Assembly: GCA_002394025.1 (NCBI GenBank)
Contig: DGSV01000029.1
Coordinates: 1-7,110 of the forward strand
Source of the DNA: Bacteroidales bacterium UBA4353
GTDB lineage: Bacteria > Bacteroidota > Bacteroidia > Bacteroidales > Paludibacteraceae
DNA: 7,110 bases
Reading direction: 5' to 3'
Shown: positions 1 through 5,661 of the stretch, piece by piece
Numbering within the stretch: position 1 is the first letter of the stretch
How the letters are laid out: each line of letters begins with the position of its first letter
Translations under genes and position numbers: made by a program
Notes under the pieces: generated by a model
Told to the model about the DNA's origin: nothing
The model's input: the letters and a program-made list of their open reading frames with translations, nothing else
Database searches by the model: none

Positions 1-2
1 GC

Positions 3-422
3 CCGAAGGGCGGAGGGGTAGAAAACATGGCAGAAACAATGGTAGAAAACATGACCGAAACAGAGCTGCCGATAACAAGCACCTCGCCACGTATGTGGTT
101 GGGCATACATATCGCCGACGCACTGATATTCACGGCATACTACCTTGTGCTGCGCTACTTTACCGACTCGCCGCTGCCGGTTTGCGATGCGCTGACAACG
201 GCATTGAGCATCACCGCGACATGGATGCTGGCGCAGAAAAAGATAGAATACTGGCTCGTGTTTGTATGCGTGGACGCTTTCTCTGCTATGCTCTACGCCT
301 ACCGGGGTCTCTACCCCTCCGCGATGCTTTTCATCATATATACCACAATGGCGGTCATAGGCTACCGCAAATGGAAACAAGAACTTGAAACATACCAACA
401 ACAACTTGATACGACAATTTAG
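3..422 (+). CDS. pnuC: PnuC-family vitamin/nucleoside transporter, 5'-truncated by the window edge
   Basis: The frame is already open at the window edge (no stop before the ATG at 27), so this is the C-terminal part of a longer gene; the ATG at 27 is probably internal. Numbering from that ATG, four hydrophobic segments are visible (about 28-44, 52-70, 75-91 and 95-113). The arrangement 'KKIEYWLVFVCVD', then 'LYAYRGLYPSAMLFIIY', then 'GYRKW' is the C-terminal pattern of PnuC transporters, which move nicotinamide riboside, thiamin or riboflavin through the inner membrane by facilitated diffusion, trapped by later phosphorylation. The Asp at residue 83 lies in the substrate-facing region in homologues, but I cannot assign the substrate from it. 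The end overlaps the TonB-dependent receptor gene by 38 nt, suggesting co-expression. In Bacteroides a PnuC paralogue (PnuT) with a TonB receptor serves thiamin uptake, so thiamin is my leading but unproven guess. Family assignment is firm; substrate is open. Confidence 0.85.
   Translation, partial: PKGGGVENMAETMVENMTETELPITSTSPRMWLGIHIADALIFTAYYLVLRYFTDSPLPVCDALTTALSITATWMLAQKKIEYWLVFVCVDAFSAMLYAYRGLYPSAMLFIIYTTMAVIGYRKWKQELETYQQQLDTTI
18..65 (+). repeat. Two-copy 24-bp in-frame tandem repeat inside pnuC
   Basis: Positions 18-41 and 42-65 match at 20 of 24 bases, the first 12 identical (GTAGAAAACATG). The translation is VENMAETM followed by VENMTETE. The unit is a multiple of three, so it lengthens an acidic hydrophilic loop just before a membrane segment without breaking the frame. 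It looks like a local duplication. Confidence 0.8.
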
Positions 423-2844
423 ATATTATCTGATAGTACTCGCGAGCCTACTTACGCTCCACATATCCGCAGCCAACAAGGTACGGATTTTCGGCTATGT
501 CATGGACGAGTTCAATAAAGGCATAGAACTCGCCGACGTCTTTGTTATGGGCACCACACAGGGCACCACAACCAACAAGAATGGCTACTTCAACCTCGAA
601 CTCTCTGTCACAGATTCCGTATCGCTGCGTTTCAGCATGGTGGGCTACGTGACTATCATAAACACCTTGCTCGAAAGCCACATACCCTCTGACGGCATAG
701 TACAGATGACAGTTGTCATGCCCACAGACATCACCATGCTTGATGCCGTGGAAGTCACCGGCCATAACATTCAGACCAGTCAAATGGAGGCTCTCGACGC
801 CCGCGCCATACGCCTCATGCCCGATGCCACGGGGGGCAGCATAGAAAGCCTGCTGGTGACATTCGCCGGAGTGACGCAAACCAACGAACTGAGCTCGCAG
901 TACAGCGTGAGAGGTGGTAACTTCGATGAGAACAGCGTGTATGTCAACGGTATAGAAGTCTATCGCCCGCAACTGATACGCGCCGGACAGCAAGAGGGTT
1001 TGAGCTTCGTAAATCCTAATATGGTGGATCAGTTGCAATTCGCAGCAGGAGGTTTCGACGCCACCTATGCCGACAAATCATCGTCAATACTCGATATCAC
1101 CTATAAAAAACCGCAACGAACCGAGGGGGTTATAGACGTCAGCCTATTGGGAGCTTCAGCATATTTCGGTGCAGGAAACGAACGCTTCACACAAATGCAT
1201 GGCATTAGATACAAAACTAACCAATATATGCTCGGCAGCCTCGACACCAAAGGGACGTATCGCCCAAACTTCCTTGATTATCAAACGTATATGACATGGC
1301 AGCTTGATAAGAATCGTAAATGGGAACTGGCGCTACTGGGTAACTACTCACAAAACATCTACAAATTCATCCCCACTGAAAGCAGTTCGGCTTTCGGCAC
1401 CTTCAGCTCCTCACGACAGCTCACGACATATTTCGATGGTCAGGAACAAGACGTCTTTCGTACGGCCTTTGCAGCTCTGCAACTCAACTATCGTCCTAAC
1501 CGCGAATTGCGCTTCGGCATCGACATCTCAGGCTACTACAGCCACGAGCGCGAACGCTACGACATCACAGGACAGTATATCCTCACCGATTCGCCACAAG
1601 ACAACAGTCAGCAAACAACAACTCTGGGCGTTGGCACCTACCACCAGCATGCCCGTAACCAACTTCGGCTGGCAGTGGTCAATGTGGCGCATAGCGGGCA
1701 ATGGAAACGCGGCGAGAACACACTGCGCTGGGGCATAGGATGGCAAGGGCAATATATCAACGACCGCATCGGCGAATGGCAACTCCGCGACTCGGCAGGA
1801 TATAGCCTGCCACAGAGCGATAGAGCACTGCTCATGTACTATAATATGCATTCCGACGCCAATATGCATAGCAACCGCATGCTGGCATATATCAATAACA
1901 GCCACCGCTTTATCACCGACCATGGCAACCTCTACCTCAACACCGGAGTGCGTGCCAACTATTGGGATTTCACCGGTGAGTTCATAGCCTCGCCACGCGC
2001 CTCACTGACATATCTGCCGACACGCAAACGCGACTTCGCACTACGACTTGCCACGGGACTCTACTACCAGACTCCATTCTATAAAGAACTCCGCGACACA
2101 CTCACCGATGCCATGGGCGTCACACGCATGGCGCTCAACGACAATCTCAAGTCGCAACGTTCAGTACACGCCATCATAGGCGCCGACTACTACTTCCGAG
2201 CCTTCGGCAGACCCTTCAAACTCACGGCGGAAGCCTATTATAAATATGCCGACCGCGTCATATCATACACCATTGATAATGTCCAGATCCGATACTCGGG
2301 GCGAAACGATGCCGTGGCATACACCACAGGCGTGGACCTAAAACTCTATGGAGAACTGGTTCCCGGAGCCGATTCTTGGATTTCACTTTCATATATGCGC
2401 AGCCGTGAAAACCTGCTCAACGACAACCGAGGGTGGATACCACGCCCCAACGAACAGCAGTATAGCATTTCGGTGTTCTTCCAAGACTATATGCCACGAC
2501 ACCCCGAATACCGACTGCACCTCAAATTCATCTGGGCACAAGGATTTCCCTTCGGACCACCAAGAAACCAAGAACTTCGTGCCGCGGCACGAAGCCGTGA
2601 CTACAGACGCGTAGACTTAGGCGTGAGTCGCACGTTCTCTGACAAAACAGATAAATTCATGCGCAAACCATCGGCAAGGCATATCGACTACTGGACACTA
2701 CAGATAGACCTCTTCAACCTGCTCAACCTGCGCAATGTGGACTCATACTACTGGATCACGGACATCTATGCCAACCAGTATGCCGTACCCAACTATCTCA
2801 CGGGATTCCTATTCAACTTCCGCATAAGCGTGGGATTTAGGTAA
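385..2844 (+). CDS. TonB-dependent outer-membrane receptor with carboxypeptidase-like N-terminal domain
   Basis: This 819-residue protein should form a plugged 22-strand outer-membrane barrel that takes up a ligand using TonB/ExbBD energy. Residues 1-29 are a signal peptide (basic start, hydrophobic core about 14-27, cleavage near ISA|A). Residues about 33-115 form the CarboxypepD_reg-like beta-sandwich ('GYVMDEFNKGIELADVFV', later 'GTTTNKNGYF'). Residues about 130-240 are the plug, with 'SSQYSVRGGNFDENSVYVNG' and the acidic 'YADKSSSILDITYKKP'. The rest is barrel, ending in an aromatic-rich strand that closes with 'SVGFR'. The frame opens only after a stop at 358 and holds no ATG before the signal peptide. 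The best start is TTG at 385; TTG at 406 is the alternative. The start lies inside pnuC, so translation may be coupled. No SusD partner follows, so this is not a standard SusCD glycan pair. The ligand is unknown; the PnuC neighbour points to a vitamin or nucleoside. Confidence 0.93.
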   Translation: MKHTNNNLIRQFRYYLIVLASLLTLHISAANKVRIFGYVMDEFNKGIELADVFVMGTTQGTTTNKNGYFNLELSVTDSVSLRFSMVGYVTIINTLLESHIPSDGIVQMTVVMPTDITMLDAVEVTGHNIQTSQMEALDARAIRLMPDATGGSIESLLVTFAGVTQTNELSSQYSVRGGNFDENSVYVNGIEVYRPQLIRAGQQEGLSFVNPNMVDQLQFAAGGFDATYADKSSSILDITYKKPQRTEGVIDVSLLGASAYFGAGNERFTQMHGIRYKTNQYMLGSLDTKGTYRPNFLDYQTYMTWQLDKNRKWELALLGNYSQNIYKFIPTESSSAFGTFSSSRQLTTYFDGQEQDVFRTAFAALQLNYRPNRELRFGIDISGYYSHERERYDITGQYILTDSPQDNSQQTTTLGVGTYHQHARNQLRLAVVNVAHSGQWKRGENTLRWGIGWQGQYINDRIGEWQLRDSAGYSLPQSDRALLMYYNMHSDANMHSNRMLAYINNSHRFITDHGNLYLNTGVRANYWDFTGEFIASPRASLTYLPTRKRDFALRLATGLYYQTPFYKELRDTLTDAMGVTRMALNDNLKSQRSVHAIIGADYYFRAFGRPFKLTAEAYYKYADRVISYTIDNVQIRYSGRNDAVAYTTGVDLKLYGELVPGADSWISLSYMRSRENLLNDNRGWIPRPNEQQYSISVFFQDYMPRHPEYRLHLKFIWAQGFPFGPPRNQELRAAARSRDYRRVDLGVSRTFSDKTDKFMRKPSARHIDYWTLQIDLFNLLNLRNVDSYYWITDIYANQYAVPNYLTGFLFNFRISVGFR

Positions 2845-2908
2845 TTTTCCATGTGCAATTTATTTGGTTATTGCGTTATTGGTTATCCCACAACAGGGAA
2901 AATGTTAT

Positions 2909-2941
2909 GGCTCCGCAGCGACATGATATCGCGGCGGAGTC
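2909..2941 (+). terminator. Strong hairpin downstream of the receptor gene, possible terminator
   Basis: GGCTCCGC at 2909-2916 pairs with GCGGAGTC at 2934-2941 (one G-T pair). After an A/G mismatch, GCGA (2918-2921) pairs with TCGC (2929-2932), leaving a 7-base loop. It lies 64 bases after the receptor stop and could end or stabilise that transcript. It lacks a clean T-run (TCCTTCAATT follows), so the terminator role is a guess; the hairpin itself is seen directly. Confidence 0.5.
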
Positions 2942-2986
2942 CTTCAATTATATCAAACATTCAAACAGCGCCAAATCAGGCATTAA

Positions 2987-3009
2987 AGCAATTATGAAAA
3001 AAAATTGCT
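2987..3009. promoter_or_regulatory. 7-bp palindromic half-sites upstream of the SRP RNA promoter
   Basis: AGCAATT (2987-2993) and AATTGCT (3003-3009) are perfect inverted copies separated by 9 A-rich bases, ending a few bases before the -33 region. This could be an operator or an AT-rich upstream element for a strongly expressed RNA. In AT-rich DNA such a repeat can also arise by chance. Confidence 0.3.
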
Positions 3010-3017
3010 CATTTTGC

Positions 3018-3047
3018 TTTGTAATTCAGAAAAAAGTCGTACCTTTG
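3018..3047 (+). promoter_or_regulatory. Bacteroidetes-type promoter (TTTG / TAnnTTTG) for the SRP RNA
   Basis: TACCTTTG at 3040-3047 fits the Bacteroidetes -7 consensus TAnnTTTG. TTTG at 3018-3021 serves as the -33 element with an 18-base spacer; another TTTG at 3013-3016 is slightly too far upstream. Transcription would start around 3050-3053, exactly where the SRP RNA's closing helix begins. The agreement between promoter and RNA start supports both calls. Confidence 0.75.
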
Positions 3048-3050
3048 TCC

Positions 3051-3156
3051 TCGGGTAAGTCCTACACGACCAGCTCCCTCCGAACCCCCCCAGAGCTTGA
3101 CCGCAGCAAGGGTAAGAGGTCGTAGCGGTGCGATGTAGTAAGCTTACCCTTTTTTT
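3051..3156 (+). ncRNA. ffs: Small bacterial signal recognition particle RNA (4.5S-type)
   Basis: This RNA binds Ffh and guides ribosomes making membrane proteins to FtsY. The roughly 105-nt segment folds into one long hairpin: GGGTAAG (3053-3059) with CTTACCC (3143-3149), CTACA (3062-3066) with TGTAG (3134-3138), and CGACC (3067-3071) with GGTCG (3118-3122). The near-apical part carries the SRP signature: CCGAAC, a C-run and CAG (3091-3093) opposite AGCA (3105-3108), then AGGGTAAG, and GGTGCGATGTAG on the 3' side. The C-run pairs with GGG at 3110-3112. The apical segment 3094-3104 has the usual 11 bases but not the common CCGGAAGG-type tip; it reads as GC, loop TTGACC, GC. This may be a lineage variant. 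A Bacteroidetes-type promoter lies directly upstream and a T-run follows the closing helix. There is no protein-coding alternative. Confidence 0.9.
3143..3156 (+). terminator. T-run terminator of the SRP RNA
   Basis: The 3' arm CTTACCC (3143-3149) of the closing helix is followed at once by seven T residues (3150-3156). The long hairpin of the RNA thus doubles as the intrinsic terminator stem, which fits a short independent transcript. Confidence 0.7.
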
Positions 3157-3274
3157 GATTTAAGAAACCAGATAAAATAGAAGCACAAGAAGAGTTAGAC
3201 TTGTCTCTCTGCGCTAAAAAGGAAACTAACTCCAAGAACCAAATAATTAAATAGTAAAATAATTAAATAATTAA
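3157..3274 (+). promoter_or_regulatory. Leader of the downstream operon with inverted repeat and AT repeats
   Basis: GAGTTAG (3192-3198) and CTAACTC (3226-3232) are perfect 7-base inverted copies around a 27-base pyrimidine/purine loop, so the leader RNA could form a stem. TAATTAAAT then occurs three times (3244-3252, 3260-3268, 3268-3276), the last running into the ATG at 3275. Such unstructured A/T-rich sequence before a start is typical of Bacteroidetes translation initiation. TAGACTTG at 3196-3203 is one base off the -7 consensus but I see no -33 partner, so the promoter of this operon is not settled. Confidence 0.4.
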
Positions 3275-3661
3275 ATGCCAGCAGCTATGGAAGAAAAGAC
3301 TCGTTATACCGATGAGGAGTTAGCAGAGTTCAAAGCCCTCATCCTTGAGAAGTTAGAACGTGCCGAGCAGGACTATGCCCGTCTGCGCACTGCCATGATG
3401 AACGATCATAATGATGGTTCGGACACAGCGCCGACATTCAAGGTTCTCGAAGAAGGCGCCAACACCCTGCGTAAGGAGGAGAACGCCGCCCTGGCAGCTC
3501 ACCAACTCAAATTCATTCAAAAACTCAAAGCGGCTCTTGTACGTATCGAAAACAAAACATACGGCATTTGTCGCATAACGGGCAAACTCATTCCCGCGGC
3601 GCGACTCAGAGCCGTACCTCACGCCACAACTACTGTAGACGCGAAAATTAACGAAAAATGA
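3275..3661 (+). CDS. TraR/DksA-family regulator with degenerate zinc finger
   Basis: Members of this family insert a coiled coil into the RNA polymerase secondary channel and adjust initiation, often with ppGpp. The 128-residue protein has two charged helices (about 12-42 and 56-92) that can form the coiled coil, then a small C-terminal finger from 'YGICRITGKLIP' to 'RLRAVPHAT'. Only Cys99 of the four usual zinc ligands remains: Thr102, Thr120 and Ala123 stand where the others are expected. The retained 'GKLIP..RLRAVP' fold suggests a working protein, and I recall this form as usual in Bacteroidales. The classical DksA tip motif DxxDxA is not evident. The ATG at 3287 (MEEKTRY) may be the true start, since homologues usually begin close to 'EKTRY'; the ATG at 3275 adds four residues. 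The stop overlaps the lspA start (ATGA), implying one operon. The exact role is inferred from family. Confidence 0.88.
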   Translation: MPAAMEEKTRYTDEELAEFKALILEKLERAEQDYARLRTAMMNDHNDGSDTAPTFKVLEEGANTLRKEENAALAAHQLKFIQKLKAALVRIENKTYGICRITGKLIPAARLRAVPHATTTVDAKINEK

Positions 3662-4320
3662 CATCACAGACAAAAAAAAGTATATTGGTATGCGCAATAA
3701 TAGCGCTTATAGTACTTCTTGACCAAAGCCTGAAAATATTCATACACAGCTATTTCGACCTCTACCAAAGCGTTGAGATAACGCCTTGGTTCGTATTATG
3801 CTACGTCGAGAACAATGGTATGGCATTCGGTGTAGAATGGTTTTCAAAACTTGCGCTGACATTATTCCGCATCATCGCCGTAGGAGCCCTCGGATGGTAT
3901 ATTCATAGTCTGATTAAACATAACTGGCGCACGAGCTACTTGGTGATGTTGGCACTGATAACCGCCGGAGCCGTGGGCAACATCATCGACTGCATGTTCT
4001 ATGGCATCATTTGGGACTACGCGCCTTTTATGTACGGCAAAGTGATAGATATGCTTTATTTTCCGCTGATACACAACAGCGCAGGAGAAGTGATATTCTT
4101 CCGACCGGTATTCAACATCGCCGACACTGCCATCACAACAGCAATATTCATAGTGCTGCTATTCTTCCGCCACGACTTCAACAACTCATTTGAAGCCATC
4201 AAAACACCACCAACGGAGTCCATGCAAGACCAACAGGAGCAAACAACCGATACCCTGGAGCAACAAGATGAGGAGCAAAACGACGGGAAGCAAAACGATG
4301 AGAAGCAACAAGATGAGTAA
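3658..4320 (+). CDS. lspA: Lipoprotein signal peptidase (signal peptidase II)
   Basis: LspA cleaves the signal peptide of lipoproteins in the inner membrane after Lgt adds diacylglycerol to the lipobox cysteine. Four membrane segments are visible (about 8-28, 64-84, 93-110 and 154-171). Conserved parts are 'LDQSLKIFI' (Asp22), 'VENNGMAFG' (50-58), 'GNIIDCMFYG' with catalytic Asp111, and 'FNIADTAI' with catalytic Asp156. The loop between the two aspartates ('KVIDMLYFPL...FFRPVFNIAD') is longer than in E. coli, as is usual in Bacteroidetes. After residue 185 an odd tail rich in Q, D, E, N and K replaces the normal short end, finishing with four pentapeptides EQQDE, EQNDG, KQNDE and KQQDE. The tail follows the last membrane segment and should be cytoplasmic, so it is unlikely to affect catalysis. 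The start overlaps the upstream stop by 4 nt; the end overlaps the lipoprotein start by 8 nt. Confidence 0.96.
   Translation: MTSQTKKSILVCAIIALIVLLDQSLKIFIHSYFDLYQSVEITPWFVLCYVENNGMAFGVEWFSKLALTLFRIIAVGALGWYIHSLIKHNWRTSYLVMLALITAGAVGNIIDCMFYGIIWDYAPFMYGKVIDMLYFPLIHNSAGEVIFFRPVFNIADTAITTAIFIVLLFFRHDFNNSFEAIKTPPTESMQDQQEQTTDTLEQQDEEQNDGKQNDEKQQDE
4259..4318 (+). repeat. Four-copy 15-bp tandem repeat spanning the lspA end and lipoprotein start
   Basis: The units are 4259-4273, 4274-4288, 4289-4303 and 4304-4318, each beginning AGCAA and sharing the pattern AGCAA(A/C)A(A/C)GA. In the lspA frame they give pentapeptides of the form [EK]Q[QN]D[EG]. In the lipoprotein frame the units carry ATGAG at 4268, 4298 and 4313, all in frame. 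Because 15 is divisible by three, gain or loss of a unit would keep both genes in frame. Confidence 0.85.
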
Positions 4321-4786
4321 GAAGCACTTATATATCATCATACTACTCGCCATACTCACCCTAACAGCGTGTAAGAACAGCTATACATACTATATTGGCA
4401 ATGAGCAGATGGAGGACATTCTCTATGATATGCACCGTACCGAGGGTATCATTCAGGTCAAAGGGGGACTGATAAACAGCACAGAAGGGCAAGCCTATTA
4501 TGCCAACACACTCGCCAAACATGGTATCACCCCTGCGGAATTTGACAGCGCTATAGCGTGGTACACAGCACACCCCGAAAGTTTCATACGAATTTACGGA
4601 CACGTTGCCGAACGAACCGAGCGGGAGAAAAAACGACTGCAGACAGCCGCCGAAAAATATCCCTACGTGAGCATGATATGGCAATCACCACTACCACGTT
4701 GGGGCTATAGACCTTATCAACTCGAACATAACGTCAACGGCAAACCAACACCCGTCGAACAAAAGATATTAGGACCTGTTAAATAA
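4313..4786 (+). CDS. Small DUF4296-like lipoprotein of unknown function
   Basis: From the ATG at 4313 the protein has 157 residues and starts with an ideal lipoprotein signal peptide: MSKKH, a hydrophobic stretch, then the lipobox LTAC with Cys20 as the lipidated residue. The same frame stays open upstream to 4190, but that part is the lspA tail read in another frame and would bury the signal peptide, so I choose 4313. The mature part begins 'KNSYTYYIGNEQMEDILYDMHRTEGI' and continues mostly helical. 'EDILYDMHRTEGI' resembles the start of DUF4296, a Bacteroidetes-specific domain of unknown function; this is from memory, not a search. A less conserved tail rich in Pro, Tyr and Trp follows. It overlaps lspA by 8 nt, so it is probably translated by re-initiation, and its signal peptide is a substrate type for the peptidase encoded just upstream. 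It likely sits on the outer membrane facing the periplasm. Confidence 0.85.
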   Translation: MSKKHLYIIILLAILTLTACKNSYTYYIGNEQMEDILYDMHRTEGIIQVKGGLINSTEGQAYYANTLAKHGITPAEFDSAIAWYTAHPESFIRIYGHVAERTEREKKRLQTAAEKYPYVSMIWQSPLPRWGYRPYQLEHNVNGKPTPVEQKILGPVK

Positions 4787-4802
4787 GACATTATCAAGAC
4801 TT

Positions 4803-5591
4803 ATGCATAGTAAGCAAGAACAGATAGAAGCCTTTTCGGAACTTGTGGACATCGTCTGGCGTCTGCGCCGCGAATGCCCATGGGACAGAAAACAGACATT
4901 CGACAGCCTGCGCACACTGACCATCGAAGAAGTCTATGAACTGGCAAACGCGATAACAAAACGCGATGACAAGGACACCTGTAAGGAACTCGGCGATGTA
5001 CTGCTGCACATACTTTTCTATGCCCGTATGGGCGAGGAACAGCAGACATTCGACTTCGGAGACGTATGCGACAAACTAAAAGAAAAACTTATATTCCGCC
5101 ACCCGCATATCTTCTCAGGAGTAGAAGTACATGACGCTGAAGACGTGTCGAGACTTTGGGAACAAGTTAAACTCAAAGAAAAAGGAGGTAACAAAAGTGT
5201 GCTCGCCGGAGTTCCCGAAGCCCTGCCGGCACTCATCAAAGCCCAACGCATACAAGACAAAGCGGCACATGCCGGCTTCGATTGGGAAGAAGCACATCAA
5301 GTATGGGACAAAGTTAACGAGGAAATGGCGGAAGTCAAGACAGAAATCGACAATAACAACAACGACAAGATAGAAGCCGAATTCGGAGACCTGCTTTTTG
5401 CCGTTATCAATGCCGCAAGACTCTATGGCGTAAATCCGGAAAACGCATTGGAACGTACCAACAGAAAATTCATACAACGCTTCAACTACCTTGAGCAGCA
5501 AGCCCATGAACACGGGCAAGACCTCAAGAACATGACTCTGGAACAAATGGAGCAATACTGGCAAGAAGCGAAGAAAAATTTAAGTATTTAA
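4803..5591 (+). CDS. mazG: MazG nucleoside triphosphate pyrophosphohydrolase
   Basis: MazG hydrolyses (d)NTPs to the monophosphate and pyrophosphate in the cytoplasm, clearing abnormal nucleotides; in E. coli it also affects ppGpp levels during starvation. The 262-residue length equals the usual two-domain form. The first domain has 'CPWDRKQT' (25-32), the metal-binding 'EEVYEL' (42-47) and 'KELGDVLL' (61-68), then 'RHPHIF' (99-104). The second has 'EEMAEVKTEI' (173-182), 'EFGDLLFAVINAAR' (193-206) and 'ALERTNRKFIQRF' (215-227). The Glu and Asp residues that hold magnesium are present in both halves, so it should be active. The gene begins 16 nt after the lipoprotein stop and is probably the last gene of the operon that starts with the TraR/DksA-family gene. 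No Shine-Dalgarno sequence is visible, as is usual in this phylum. Confidence 0.96.
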   Translation: MHSKQEQIEAFSELVDIVWRLRRECPWDRKQTFDSLRTLTIEEVYELANAITKRDDKDTCKELGDVLLHILFYARMGEEQQTFDFGDVCDKLKEKLIFRHPHIFSGVEVHDAEDVSRLWEQVKLKEKGGNKSVLAGVPEALPALIKAQRIQDKAAHAGFDWEEAHQVWDKVNEEMAEVKTEIDNNNNDKIEAEFGDLLFAVINAARLYGVNPENALERTNRKFIQRFNYLEQQAHEHGQDLKNMTLEQMEQYWQEAKKNLSI

Positions 5592-5661
5592 GTATTTACG
5601 ATTAGGTCAAGGGAGAAGTTTTTGACAACAGCAAAATAATCCAACCAGAAGTAACTAATAT

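Larger units (their letters stand above)
2845..3012. other. Intergenic stretch after the receptor, no supported gene
   Basis: This is the first part of a 430-base gap without a protein gene. It contains a direct repeat of TTGGTTAT (2864-2871 and 2879-2886), a strong hairpin (2909-2941) and a short palindrome (2987-3009). An open frame at 2853-3125 has no recognisable protein features and runs through the hairpin, the promoter and the SRP RNA, so I do not accept it. Confidence 0.7.

Noticed and set aside
448..1038. Long antisense open frame (196 codons) within the receptor gene
   Set aside because: It mirrors the coding strand of a clearly conserved receptor and reads as low-quality His/Cys/Gly-rich protein; shadow frame.
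2853..3125. 90-codon open frame on the + strand
   Set aside because: It spans the hairpin, the promoter and most of the SRP RNA, and the translation shows no domain or signal; chance frame.
4190..4312. Upstream extension of the lipoprotein frame
   Set aside because: It is the lspA tail read in another frame, highly basic and Ser/Lys-rich, and would place 41 residues before an excellent lipoprotein signal peptide.
5115..5564. 149-codon antisense open frame within mazG
   Set aside because: mazG has all its family motifs in the + frame; the antisense translation resembles nothing and no promoter is apparent.
5582..5597. AAGTATTT tandem pair at the mazG stop
   Set aside because: Only two 8-base copies in AT-rich sequence; likely chance.
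5592..5661. Possible promoter before the exported protein gene (TTTG at 5621)
   Set aside because: No TAnnTTTG element at the proper spacing follows.
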